A DNA stretch of 64,000 nt from Caballeronia fortuita (lineage in GTDB: Bacteria; Pseudomonadota; Gammaproteobacteria; Burkholderiales; Burkholderiaceae): NCBI RefSeq assembly GCF_001544835.2, contig NZ_FCNX02000012.1:124001-188000 (forward strand), given 5' to 3'. The notes below the pieces were generated by a model. The model was not told where the DNA came from. It saw only the letters and a program-made list of their open reading frames with translations, and did not search any database. Positions 37,057 to 45,837 of the stretch are shown here, in pieces. The position numbers were made by a program, and so were the translations under genes. Numbering within the stretch: position 1 is the stretch's first letter; the number at the start of each line of letters is the position of its first letter.

Positions 37057-37103
37057 CTTCGCTGTAGGGTTTGGGATGAGCGAATTTCAGTATATCGATT
37101 TCT

Positions 37104-38036
37104 ATGTCTGACGATATTTGGCTTGTTGCACCGAACGACGCCTACATCCAATGGCAACGGGAAGAAGCCACCGGCGCCGATCGCCGGGCGTTCGCCGACC
37201 AATCGATCGTCCAGCACTGCTCGATGTTTTCTCGCTTCAACGACTATCTGATCGCGCACCGTGCGACGGTGGCGAGCTTCGGGGCGGACCACATCGATGG
37301 ATTCTTCGCCGAACTGGCGCAGGAATGCGCTCCCGGCACGACGACACGCCTGCGCTATCTAAAGCTCATCGACCGGTTCACGCGTCACCTCGTGAACATC
37401 GAATTGCGCGGTGACAATCCGGCGGCGCTGATGTTGGTCAATCAGAGCTGGCCACAGGACGAGCCGACGCCGATCTATCTCTCATCGGAAGACGATGCAC
37501 GGCTACAAGCGGTGTGCGTTGCAACCGAGGGCGCGGCGTTCAAGGAACTGCGAAACGCGGCGATCGTGGCGCTATTTCTGGCGTCAGGGGTCACGGCCGC
37601 CGAACTCAAGCAGTTGCGCGTCGACGACCTCGATGTGCATGGCGAGCGCCCCACTGTCTTCGTTGACAAGCATGGACCTCGCATTGCACGGCGGGTGCCG
37701 ATCGAATCTTTCGCGGTCGACGTGCTGCGCGAATATCACAAGGCGCGCAGCCGCATCCAGGCCCCGACGCAATGGCTTTTCATAGCCACTGCGGGCGGCA
37801 AGCCGATGCTGCCGGATACGATGCTGAAATGTGTCCGCGTAGCGCTATGCCGCGCTGGCCTGTCGGCGGCCGACGAGAGTCCACGCTTGCTCAGAAACAC
37901 GTTCGGTCGTCGGCTGATCATCGCCGGCAAAACCAATGCGCAAGTGAGCAATCTTATGGGCCTGTCGAGCCATCGCACTGCGACTCGCCTTCGCCAAACT
38001 CTCAAACTGAGCGAGGCGTCCGACGCACAAGCCTAG
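37104..38036 (+). CDS. Tyrosine-recombinase fold protein, catalytic residues missing
   Basis: 310 residues: an N-terminal SAM-like DNA-binding domain (about 15-110) and a recombinase domain. The usual Arg of GLR-SEL is Thr164 (ASGVTAAELKQLRVDDL). The HxLRH box is RLLRN (261-265), so both histidines are gone though the Arg remains. The LGHSS box is MGLSS and no tyrosine stands where the nucleophile should be (RTATRLRQTLKL). The fold is kept without decay in frame, so it may act as a DNA-binding protein rather than a recombinase. It follows the HTH-deoxyribosyltransferase gene, likely as an operon. Confidence 0.8.
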   Translation: MSDDIWLVAPNDAYIQWQREEATGADRRAFADQSIVQHCSMFSRFNDYLIAHRATVASFGADHIDGFFAELAQECAPGTTTRLRYLKLIDRFTRHLVNIELRGDNPAALMLVNQSWPQDEPTPIYLSSEDDARLQAVCVATEGAAFKELRNAAIVALFLASGVTAAELKQLRVDDLDVHGERPTVFVDKHGPRIARRVPIESFAVDVLREYHKARSRIQAPTQWLFIATAGGKPMLPDTMLKCVRVALCRAGLSAADESPRLLRNTFGRRLIIAGKTNAQVSNLMGLSSHRTATRLRQTLKLSEASDAQA

Positions 38037-38148
38037 CGCCTTGCGGGCCGGCCTCGGCCACAATCGGGGATCGGACGCCGCGACGCGCTTGCCCCCTGTC
38101 ACCTGGTCCGAGCAGGACCAGTACGTTGATCGGAATACCGTCGTCGCG

Positions 38149-38610
38149 TCATCGCTTGCCAGATGCTTTGTCACGGTCTTCCAGCGAGCCTAAACGACCG
38201 TTCGACGCCGCGCGTCGAGCCGGCGCACGCGTCACGCTGGAACCACCCTTGAGCCATCTATCAACGGCTATGTAGCGGGCGGATGAGAACTCGACCATTT
38301 TCTCGACCGCTTTCGCCGTCCGTATTTGTTGCGCGATTTCGGGAGGAATTTCGCCACAGGCAAGCAACACGCCCTTTCCGCTGATTGCCTGCTCTATCGT
38401 CTTCCCACGAAAGGAAAGACGTACGCGAAACGACGGCTGCTCATCTGCGTCCGGCGAGTATGCAACGTCAAGCGTCGAGTCCGCAAAGTCGGTCCACAAT
38501 TCGGCGAGTCCAGGGTGCTCACTGCCCGTCAACTCCGATGCACGGTCGAACCCATCGTTCACCTTGGTTATGCAGCGTCTGTCAGGGTCAATCAGGTAGC
38601 ACAGAAACAT
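38149..38610 (-). CDS. Hypothetical protein
   Basis: A 153-residue product preceded by a near-perfect AGGAGGTAAC ribosome site. The sequence has a small beta-rich core (MFLCYLIDPDRRCITKVNDG, FRVRLSFRGKTIEQ) and a basic Arg/Ala C-terminal tail (SSVTRAPARRAASNGRLGSL). I do not recognise the family. It is convergent with the recombinase-like gene. Confidence 0.72.
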   Translation of the reverse strand: MFLCYLIDPDRRCITKVNDGFDRASELTGSEHPGLAELWTDFADSTLDVAYSPDADEQPSFRVRLSFRGKTIEQAISGKGVLLACGEIPPEIAQQIRTAKAVEKMVEFSSARYIAVDRWLKGGSSVTRAPARRAASNGRLGSLEDRDKASGKR

Positions 38611-39013
38611 GTTACCTCCTGCAGTTGGAGGACCTCTCCGAAAGCCAGCTTCCGGTTAATGACTTTGGTCGAATGGCTTGCTGCCCGGCCAAAGAACCGA
38701 GCCACGGTGTTGGGAGGCGCGGTACAGCGCGCCGTGGTGCTGACCGCCGCTTTAAGGATAGGAGCAAAAAAGAGCCCTGAGCGCGGCTTTTGCGTTCGTC
38801 AGACCAAAATTGGGATAGGAGCCGAAGCGCAGACTCGTGGACGGAGGCGCGGCGAAGGGGCGAGTCGTCCGGCTCATTCCGGCCAGAAGCGGTCACTCGA
38901 CGTGGACCTCTGAACCGTTGACAATCCCTATCGTTGACATTTACGACAGGGACAGCCGGAAGAGCACCATCGATGATTCCCGGTTTGTCGAGCGCGATAA
39001 AAAAGGACCAGAA
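38611..39013. other. Intergenic, upstream of lipoprotein gene
   Basis: About 400 bases between divergent genes. The open frame entering the lipoprotein from upstream has no protein-like character. Promoters are likely but were not identified. Confidence 0.4.
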
Positions 39014-39640
39014 TTGAGGCTGCGGACCCTATTTGCCACAACGGTATCGATCGCTTGCTGCGGATGCTTGCATTCACCACCGAGCTATCCGGGCGCAGGT
39101 GGCAAGAACCTCGAACCTGCGTATTACGCATCAAGTTCGTGTCCAGATCTCAGCGGAAAGTATGAGGGACGTGGATCGCTGGTGGACGGGGATCCCGCTG
39201 CCAGGCAGGCACAGCAGAGCTTGCGTATCCATTATGCCTTCCCTTTCAGGGATGATCTGGAGGCGGGCGAAATGCAGGCGGCAGAAAGGGGTAGAACTCC
39301 GCAGTCCGGATCCATCGCCTGGAACAATCGAAGGGCGACTGTGACGCTTGCCTTTGCTATCGGACAGCCTGTCGAGTTCACCTCCTCTATGGAGGACAAA
39401 GATCGATTCGTGTGCACGGGTCGAAACGGAAAAATTGTATGGGGTGGCGCAAGTGGAACGGGGCGTTCGGAGTTGGGCCCAAACAGTACAGATTCATCGG
39501 CTGCGCTTTACCTCGACGAGCATGGCGACCTGATGGTTGAGGACCACATGCAAGTTCACATGAGTATGCTGTTTGGCGCAATCCCGACGGGAACGGCAAA
39601 GCATTACTCGATCTATAGATTTAAACGCATATTGGACTAA
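39014..39640 (+). CDS. Lipoprotein, unknown
   Basis: A 208-residue product beginning at TTG 39014, chosen because AAAAGGA precedes it and it gives a clean lipoprotein signal (LRLRTLFATTVSIACCGC then HSPPSYPG). The mature part has SCPDLSGKYEGRGSLVDGDP early and strands ending in AKHYSIYRFKRIL, suggesting a small beta-barrel-like domain. A 'PDLSG-Y' start is seen in other short Burkholderia lipoproteins of unknown role. No operon partners. Confidence 0.72.
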   Translation: MRLRTLFATTVSIACCGCLHSPPSYPGAGGKNLEPAYYASSSCPDLSGKYEGRGSLVDGDPAARQAQQSLRIHYAFPFRDDLEAGEMQAAERGRTPQSGSIAWNNRRATVTLAFAIGQPVEFTSSMEDKDRFVCTGRNGKIVWGGASGTGRSELGPNSTDSSAALYLDEHGDLMVEDHMQVHMSMLFGAIPTGTAKHYSIYRFKRILD

Positions 39641-39906
39641 CCGGCGCAATTTGCGGCGACCATCCCAACTGCTTGTAAGATGGAAACGCCGAGAATTTCT
39701 TGTATTCATTTGTCTCGCGGAATGCCTGCTCTGGAGCAGATCGAAAGTCCGCGTTGGGTCGGGTGCGGCAGTTCGCGCCGCGGTACGCGAACGCCTACGG
39801 CTCCGCCGGTGAACAATCGGCAGCCGGCCAGTAGGAGACTGGTCGACAAGTACCGGCCAATCGTCGACAATCACAAGCCGACGGACGGACGATTGGGCCA
39901 CGGCTT

Positions 39907-40410
39907 ATGAATTTAACAAGAACCGTTGTGATCGGAAACTCGGGCTCGGGTAAGAGTTGGATGTCGCAGCGACTTGCCGCGTTTACAGGGGCCAACTGGA
40001 TCGATCTCGACGCGTTGAACTGGGAGCCTGGTGGCTACGGTGTTGCTCGCGAACGGGAAGACGTCGTCTCGATGGCGCGTGAGGCGGCTCTTGTCGAACG
40101 GTGGGTGATGGAAGGCATCTACGGCTGGATCGTTTCCTACATTCTGCCAAGCGCATCCGCATTGGTTTGGATTGCCCTCGATGAGTCGGAATGCGTCGCG
40201 AATATTCACCGACGAGGCATGCGTGGCGGGGCGACTCCCGAGTCGTTTGCCGAACTGCTAACGTGGGCGCAAACATATCGATCCCGCAACGGGTCAAGTT
40301 CGTATGGAGCACATGAGGCGCTGTTCACCTCTTTTCCGTTGGACAAGATATCGCTGCGAACTCGGGGCGACGTTACCTTATTTTCTGAAGGAAAGCTTTC
40401 GGCGTCGTAG
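39907..40410 (+). CDS. P-loop adenylate-kinase-like ATPase
   Basis: A 167-residue product with the Walker A loop GNSGSGKS at residues 10-17 and IDLDALNWEPGGY shortly after, the pattern of FlaR/topology-modulation-type small kinases. A lid-like region VANIHRRGMRGGATPESFAE follows. The substrate is not known. It stands alone. Confidence 0.82.
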   Translation: MNLTRTVVIGNSGSGKSWMSQRLAAFTGANWIDLDALNWEPGGYGVAREREDVVSMAREAALVERWVMEGIYGWIVSYILPSASALVWIALDESECVANIHRRGMRGGATPESFAELLTWAQTYRSRNGSSSYGAHEALFTSFPLDKISLRTRGDVTLFSEGKLSAS

Positions 40411-40491
40411 GCTATCGCTCGCACAGATACGAGGGCTTGGATCGGCCATCGTCGGAGTCCATCCGCATGTAGTTACCGTTCCGGGGAATCA

Positions 40492-40955
40492 ATGTCTGGC
40501 CCTTACATTGGCAACTGTCTCTGTACTGAAGTCCACTATGAGCTCAGGGCGGAGCCGCTAACGTTCTATATCTGCCACTGCACAGATTCTCAGGCAAGGT
40601 GCGGAGGTCCTGCTTTCCCCGTTATGTGTGTCTACCGACGCGAACTTCATGTTGTGAAAGTTGTTCCGGCCATGCGCATATTGGATCTCGGAGAGGGTCG
40701 ACAACGAAAGCGAGTTGCTTGTTCGCGATGCGACACCCAACTTTGGGGCGAGCCGGTCAATAAGCCTGGCCGGGCACGTTGCTAAATCAAGACTAGTTCT
40801 CCCCTATCGCGCACGTTTTCACCCACAGTAAGCGTCCTTGGGTTCTGATTCCGGACGGCGTGCCAACGTTTGAGGGCGGAACGGGCGACCCGGATGCGCT
40901 CTTCCGTCTATGGCGCGAGAGGAACGCGGTGTCGGAGCCAACGATCCATAAATGA
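40492..40955 (+). pseudogene. GFA/CENP-V-domain protein, frameshifted
   Basis: The first frame shows the zinc-binding pattern of GFA proteins (IGNCLCTEVHYELRAEPLTF, CHCTDSQARCGGPAF, ACSRCDTQLWGEP) and stops at 40785. The conserved C-terminus continues in another frame: PGTLLNQD, an in-frame TAG where Trp is expected, then FSPIAHVFTHSKRPWVLIPD and FEGGTGDPDALFRLWRER to 40955. So there is one frameshift at about 40765-40780 and one nonsense codon. Confidence 0.85.
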
Positions 40956-41445
40956 CCCGCTGCACGCGAAGGGCTTAGACTGCATCGTGGCGGGCGTGAT
41001 GACCCGCTCCGCCCCAGACCGTGTCAAAACGCACAGCCAATCGAATTGACAAAGCGCTGCCTCGGCGCGAGTCGCGTCTTTCTCCGCACGCTCGCGAACT
41101 TCTGGGGAAGACATGGTTACCTTCTAGCTCATGCTCCATTGTCTCAAGAGTTGGAGCCTCCGCAAAATCTGATGCGGTTCAACTAGCTGCTGACCAATGG
41201 CACCGAAAGGAAGAATGTGGGGTGGACACCTCGACGATGACCGCGTGCGGCATGCCGCCATGCAAAGCGGCGAGCGGATCATTAACGCCGTCGACCACGC
41301 CCCCGGCTTGCCGGATGCGCAGTGCGCCGGCCGCGCGGCCGATTGCAAGAGCGTAGGTTCGCCTTGAAATAAACACATCCTAAAACTATCCTCATGTGAC
41401 TGAAGTATGGGACGTGAATCGGTGAAGGCCACGTCGGGGAGAGAC
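40956..41445. other. Intergenic, no gene recognised
   Basis: About 490 bases. A minus-strand frame (GRAAGALRIRQAGGVVDGVN ... HGGMPHAVIVEV) might be a gene fragment, but I cannot assign it. Confidence 0.35.
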
Positions 41446-42453
41446 ATGATGCGTCGCTCGTTGTTTTTGCTGACCTCCTTGCTTTATGGCGCCATATGCT
41501 TGGCGTATGCCGATTCACATCACGAAGAGAGGCATAGGCGCGACGCCGCCGATGGCATATCCGTGGTTTTCGATGCCAATGGCAAGCCGGTCGGACCGCT
41601 CGTATCGTACGGACGCAATGACGGCGTGTTTCTCATCGTGAACGGGGCGCTTGTCTTCGTCCCGCTCACGCTCGTCAATGTCAATTTCAATCCGTCGCAG
41701 TCTGCGCAGTTCCAATGGCTCACGGTCGATCCCATCGGCAATTGCGGCGGCGTTCCAGCTATCACGGCAGACAGCGGACCGAGGCCATCGGTCGCCGTCA
41801 GGACCGCCACTGACGTCACTCTTAGCATAGCGGCAGATGCAAATTCTTTACCTTGTCCATCCTCGCCCGGCGAGACGTCGTCCTCGATGACATTCGCGGT
41901 TGAGAGCACCTATTCGCTGCTCTCCCACTATCCTGAGCCGCTGACGCTTGACAGCGTAGACGGTGAACGACGGCATCATGACGGCGCCAAAGACCGCTTG
42001 CCTGTAGTGTATGACGCCCAAGGCAAGGCGGTCGGCGCGCTGCAATCGTATATGGGGCGAACGGGCGTATTTCTTCGCATCGACGGTTCCATTGTCTTCG
42101 TGCAAGTCGGTCATAAGCGGGTCGTTGGAACCACGTACTCCGCGTCGCAGTTCGAATGGATAGGCTATTCGCAGGTGCCTTATTCATCGGCCGGTTGCAG
42201 CGCGGGAATCTTGGTCGTGGACACGGGGAGTCCGACGCCGGCGATGGCCGTTCGCGATGGAGTAGACGTCACCCTTTACATTGCTAGCAACGCGCCATCC
42301 ATGGACGTGACCGCCGGATCGTCGCGGTTGACCGATTTGGCTGGCGCGACTTCGTGCGTGTCGCTTTCGGTGCCAATCAATGTCGCTTGGATGCCGAGGC
42401 GTGGCTATTCGCTCACGCAGCATTATCCAGAGCCGCTGCGCGTCGGCTACTAA
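41446..42453 (+). CDS. Exported protein with two copies of an unknown domain
   Basis: A 335-residue product with a signal peptide (RRSLFLLTSLLYGAICLAYA). Two similar units follow: VVFDANGKPVGPLVSYGRND-GVFLIVNGALVFVPL and VVYDAQGKAVGALQSYMGRT-GVFLRIDGSIVFVQV. Each is followed by a middle Cys pair, a (P/T)-AVR-G-DVTL-IA segment and a closing HYPEPL motif. Start ATG 41446 has GGGGAGA before it. The next gene encodes a single-unit relative. The role is unknown; the fold is probably a small beta structure secreted to the periplasm or outside. Confidence 0.8.
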   Translation: MMRRSLFLLTSLLYGAICLAYADSHHEERHRRDAADGISVVFDANGKPVGPLVSYGRNDGVFLIVNGALVFVPLTLVNVNFNPSQSAQFQWLTVDPIGNCGGVPAITADSGPRPSVAVRTATDVTLSIAADANSLPCPSSPGETSSSMTFAVESTYSLLSHYPEPLTLDSVDGERRHHDGAKDRLPVVYDAQGKAVGALQSYMGRTGVFLRIDGSIVFVQVGHKRVVGTTYSASQFEWIGYSQVPYSSAGCSAGILVVDTGSPTPAMAVRDGVDVTLYIASNAPSMDVTAGSSRLTDLAGATSCVSLSVPINVAWMPRRGYSLTQHYPEPLRVGY

Positions 42454-42478
42454 ACGGCATGATCACGGGAGGCCCCTC

Positions 42479-43015
42479 ATGAGAAACTATCTATGCGCAA
42501 TGCTGTTACTCGCCCATGCAGTCGGCGTCCGCGCTGATGAGCGTTTCCATTCCGCGGGGCACCGATGGCCCCAAGTGTATGATGCCAGCGGTCAATGGGT
42601 CGGAGGGCTGGAGAGCTTCGGCGGCGTAAGCGGAGTTCGTGTCATTGCCGGCGATGCCGCAACGATCGTCCCAATCGCACGAACAAGTGATGCGTACGGT
42701 AACCAATCGGCGACCGACTTTACTTGGGCCACGTCGTCGTCCGCCGAGTTCACCTCCACCGATTGCAGCGGTGATCCGGTCGTCGTTCCGTCTGGCGGGC
42801 CAAGACCATCTATCGCAGTCCGACAGGGTAACGACGTAACGGTTTACATCGCCGCCGAAGGCCCGACGCAAAACTTCGCGGCTCGCTCGGTTCTCCTAGT
42901 GGTGCCGGCCGGATGCGTGGCGAACCAGACGCCTGTCACGGTGACGGGCTTCGCGGTGGGTGCCACGATTCCCGTCAGCAAGCTTCATCCGGGCGCGCTA
43001 ACAATCGGATTTTGA
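42479..43015 (+). CDS. Exported single-domain relative of the preceding protein
   Basis: A 178-residue product, signal peptide MRNYLCAMLLLAHAVGVRA, then one unit of the same domain: QVYDASGQWVGGLESFGGVS-GVRVIAGDAATIVPI, PRPSIAVRQGNDVTVYIAAE and the closing LHPGALTIGF. ATG 42479 follows GGGAGG; 25 bases separate it from the preceding gene, so an operon is likely. The unit matches the two in the upstream gene in order and spacing. No known family recognised. Confidence 0.78.
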   Translation: MRNYLCAMLLLAHAVGVRADERFHSAGHRWPQVYDASGQWVGGLESFGGVSGVRVIAGDAATIVPIARTSDAYGNQSATDFTWATSSSAEFTSTDCSGDPVVVPSGGPRPSIAVRQGNDVTVYIAAEGPTQNFAARSVLLVVPAGCVANQTPVTVTGFAVGATIPVSKLHPGALTIGF

Positions 43016-43471
43016 AATCGATGACGAGGCTGAGAGCTAGAACGACGCGTAGAGCGCTGCGTCGTCAAGCATTACCAGGCCATGCGGTGCTTTTCTTCGG
43101 TCTCTTGATGGCGCCATCGTCGCCGGGTTGCAAGTAGACGAGTAGATGCTGATCGTCGTCAGCGGCGCATGTCCGAGGTTGTCGCGGGCCACCGCCATTG
43201 ATCCAGGGCGAGACGCGCCACCAGAACGGGATGCTTCAAAGCAAGCTCGCGGCGCTCGAGGCGGCACATCGGTCCCTTCAGGAACGGCTGAAGTCGCTGC
43301 GGACGGCGGCGCGACCGTCGACGCGCGTGGCCACCCCAAAGTAAAGCTTCACGTGCAAGCTGGCGTAGACTGCATTCGGCATGAAACGGGCGATTGCGGC
43401 GAACGCATCGCGGGCAAGCAAGCGCTCAATGCGGCGTGGACGCCTGCACATGGGCAGTCAAGAGAATTCAC
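43016..43471. other. Intergenic with integrase scrap
   Basis: About 455 bases, containing on the minus strand a short recombinase-like fragment (43130-43210) and otherwise nothing recognisable. Confidence 0.4.
43130..43210 (-). pseudogene. Tyrosine-recombinase C-terminal scrap
   Basis: The minus-strand frame MAVARDNLGHAPLTTISIYS matches the last catalytic block of phage-type integrases, including the His and the nucleophilic Tyr. Nothing upstream fits, so only about 25 codons remain. It may mark an old integration event. Confidence 0.6.
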
Positions 43472-43906
43472 ATGATTGAAATTAGACAACCCGAAGACGC
43501 GCTTTATGCATTTCAGATCGCGTGGAACGGCCACGACATGGAGTCCTTCGAAGCATTGTTCCATGTGGATGCCACGTTCGTTAATAGGTTTGGCCACTAT
43601 GTGCGCGGCGTCTCGGCGATTATTGAGATGCATGCACCCATTCACGCCACCATCTACCGCGATTCAACGTTGAAGAACGAGCTAATCGACGTGGTGCCGA
43701 TCAGCGACGATGCGGCGATCCTGCACTTCTGGAGCCGGCTCACGGTCGGTGCGGCTCATCCGGCGGGCCCGCACGCCGTCGACACGCTGATTCTTACCGT
43801 GATGACGCGACAGGATGGGCAGTGGCGAATCAAAGCGCTCGAAAATGTCACCCTGACGAATCCTCGCACGGGAGAAGCCGTCTTAAGGCAGGGCGGGGGA
43901 CTTTGA
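43472..43906 (+). CDS. SnoaL/SgcJ-like protein
   Basis: A 144-residue NTF2-fold protein: QPEDALYAFQIAWNGHDMES, FHVDATFVNRFGHYVRG and a C-terminal sheet ending with RQDGQWRIKALENVTLTNP. ATG 43472 starts at the normal N-terminus of the SgcJ/EcaC group. Members are small polyketide- or steroid-modifying enzymes or proteins of unknown role. It may share a transcript with the DMT transporter that begins 103 bases later. Confidence 0.82.
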   Translation: MIEIRQPEDALYAFQIAWNGHDMESFEALFHVDATFVNRFGHYVRGVSAIIEMHAPIHATIYRDSTLKNELIDVVPISDDAAILHFWSRLTVGAAHPAGPHAVDTLILTVMTRQDGQWRIKALENVTLTNPRTGEAVLRQGGGL

Positions 43907-44008
43907 TCGAACAGTGAAATCAGCTCAACGGCGCACACGGCCGTAAGCGAATGTCCGCTTGCGGACGGACTGTGCTCCCGTACTTCGCAATTACGCTGCC
44001 GAGGTGAT

Positions 44009-44908
44009 ATGCGCGTCAACGTCTCCGTCTTCGATCGCACCGCCCAATACCAAACAATCGCACTGATTTTGGTTTCGATGTTTTGTTTTGCCGTCGTCGA
44101 TGCGCTGGGCAAAGCGGTAGCCCTCGACTACCCGGCAAACGAAGTGACTTTCTTCCGGATGCTGTTTGGTGTTGTGCCGGCTCTTCTCGTCAGTTTTCGT
44201 GGTGGTTCGTTTGGCGCTCGGATCCGAAAGATCGACCTTCGCGGACAGACAACCCGCGCACTCACGCTCCTCGGTGCTTCCGGGCTCTTTTTCGCGGGCT
44301 TGCCGTATCTGCCATTGAGCGAAGCAGTGGCGATTGTCTATTCGGAGGCCATTTTTGTTGTCCTCCTTGCTCCCATTTTGCTTGGTGAACGCCTACTGGC
44401 GCGAAATGCCGTCGCCGCGTTTGTCGGCTTTGTCGGGGTGCTTCTAGTGGTTCGACCACAGGGCAGCTTGTCCAATCTCATTGGCCCGAGTCTGCTACTG
44501 CTGAGCGCTTTGTGTGGTGCTCTTTCAATGATTCAGATTCGCAAGCTCAAGGCTGCCGACGATTCAAGCATCACGGTGCTCTTTTTCACGGCGTTCGGAT
44601 CTGCCGTTACAAGCGTTTCTTTATTCTTTGCCTGGCGGACGCCGACGCTCAAAGACCTGCTGATCATGGCACTGCTGGCGCTATTTGCGACAGTCGGCCA
44701 GCTGCTTTTCACGGTGGCGGTAAGGCGTGATAGTGCTGCGAAACTGGCTCCCTACACTTACACAAGCATCATCTGGGCAACGCTTTTCGGGTTCCTCGTG
44801 TGGGGCGAGACGTTAGGCCTCGTACCAGTCATTGGAATAGCCGCGATCGTCGGCAGCTCTATCGCTGTTGCGGTTCGCGAAGAGCCACCTGAGGGACCGG
44901 CGGTCTAG
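44009..44908 (+). CDS. DMT-family (EamA) transporter
   Basis: 299 residues, ten hydrophobic segments in two five-helix halves, each an EamA domain: VSMFCFAVVDALGKAVALDY at the start and LGASGLFFAGLPYLPLSEAV, then SLLLLSALCGALSMIQIRKL opening the second half. It lies in the inner membrane and probably exports a metabolite. The preceding bases include GAGGTGAT. Intact, unlike the related gene at 47473. Confidence 0.9.
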   Translation: MRVNVSVFDRTAQYQTIALILVSMFCFAVVDALGKAVALDYPANEVTFFRMLFGVVPALLVSFRGGSFGARIRKIDLRGQTTRALTLLGASGLFFAGLPYLPLSEAVAIVYSEAIFVVLLAPILLGERLLARNAVAAFVGFVGVLLVVRPQGSLSNLIGPSLLLLSALCGALSMIQIRKLKAADDSSITVLFFTAFGSAVTSVSLFFAWRTPTLKDLLIMALLALFATVGQLLFTVAVRRDSAAKLAPYTYTSIIWATLFGFLVWGETLGLVPVIGIAAIVGSSIAVAVREEPPEGPAV

Positions 44909-45037
44909 CAAGGGTGCTCTTCGACGCATATTGGACCGGCTTCGAGTAAATCGACGCAGGTCGGCCACGAACGTCATTCGACATGCCGTCGCAAATCGCA
45001 GGCAATCTCGCGGATTCACACCCCCGCAGGCGGAGCG

Positions 45038-45208
45038 ATGAAATGCCAGATATGTGGACGAGCACTCGATCAGCCCGACGAGCCCTTGTCGATGAACTGT
45101 GGCGGTGACTGCTGGGGTTGCGTTGGCGAGATTGAGGCTGAGTTGGGCTATGAAGAATCGGTCAAGCAGGTCCGAGACGAACACGTTCGCGAACTTCGCC
45201 CAGGATGA
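45038..45208 (+). CDS. Small zinc-ribbon-like protein
   Basis: A 56-residue product too short for most gene finders. It carries Cys3-x2-Cys6 and Cys21-x3-Cys25-x2-Cys28 (KCQICGRALD ... NCGGDCWGCVGEIEAE), a pattern suited to one zinc, and an acidic helical end (YEESVKQVRDEHVRELRPG). The conserved context GGDCWGC-GEIEA is seen in small proteins of other proteobacteria. GGAG lies close before the ATG. Confidence 0.7.
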   Translation: MKCQICGRALDQPDEPLSMNCGGDCWGCVGEIEAELGYEESVKQVRDEHVRELRPG

Positions 45209-45339
45209 AAGTCTCTGCGATGCAGTGACTAATATTTTCCTGCTAGGGTCAGTGTCGGCCAGGAAGGGACGTTCGACGTGATGACCCGAATCGTTGACAA
45301 TTGTGGTCGGAACGGTAATCGAGGACTCAGAAGACCAAG

Positions 45340-45618
45340 ATGCTGACTGAAGAATTTACCGACGGGTGGCAGCCAATTCATGTTGGATTCGGGGGCGCAC
45401 CTCTCTCGATCAACGGCATCAACCCGTGGTTGCAGGTCAGTAACTGGCAACGGGTGTCTCAGAAACACATTGTCGTTCCGCACCCGGCTTATCCTAACGA
45501 ACGTCATCGTGCATGGGTCTATGAAATCACAATTCCTGGAAAGGCAGTTTGCTTCGCAGCCACTGAGCTTTCCAACGGCGTGTGGGGTTTCTACGTGCAA
45601 CCGGATACCGCGTCATAG
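45340..45618 (+). CDS. Hypothetical protein
   Basis: A 92-residue product (MLTEEFTDGWQPIHVGFGGA ... IVVPHPAYPNERHRAWVYEI) with a small beta-rich composition and Trp/Tyr-rich end. The codon pattern suggests a true gene. Family not recognised. Confidence 0.6.
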   Translation: MLTEEFTDGWQPIHVGFGGAPLSINGINPWLQVSNWQRVSQKHIVVPHPAYPNERHRAWVYEITIPGKAVCFAATELSNGVWGFYVQPDTAS

Positions 45619-45837
45619 TCAAGTCAAGGGCTGCTTTACGGCAACGTGACTGTGCTCGGCCACTTTCGGCCGTTAACCCGTCGGAGCAAGATCGTCAACA
45701 ATTAGAAATGACGTCCGGTGCTCCGCTCAGCAAGAAGTGATGATGCATCATCGCGCGGGGACCCGTCTCGCAGGGGCTTGAATACTCATGTCCGAATCTG
45801 GCCAGAACCACGCGCTGGTTTCCGCTAAAGTTTGAGC

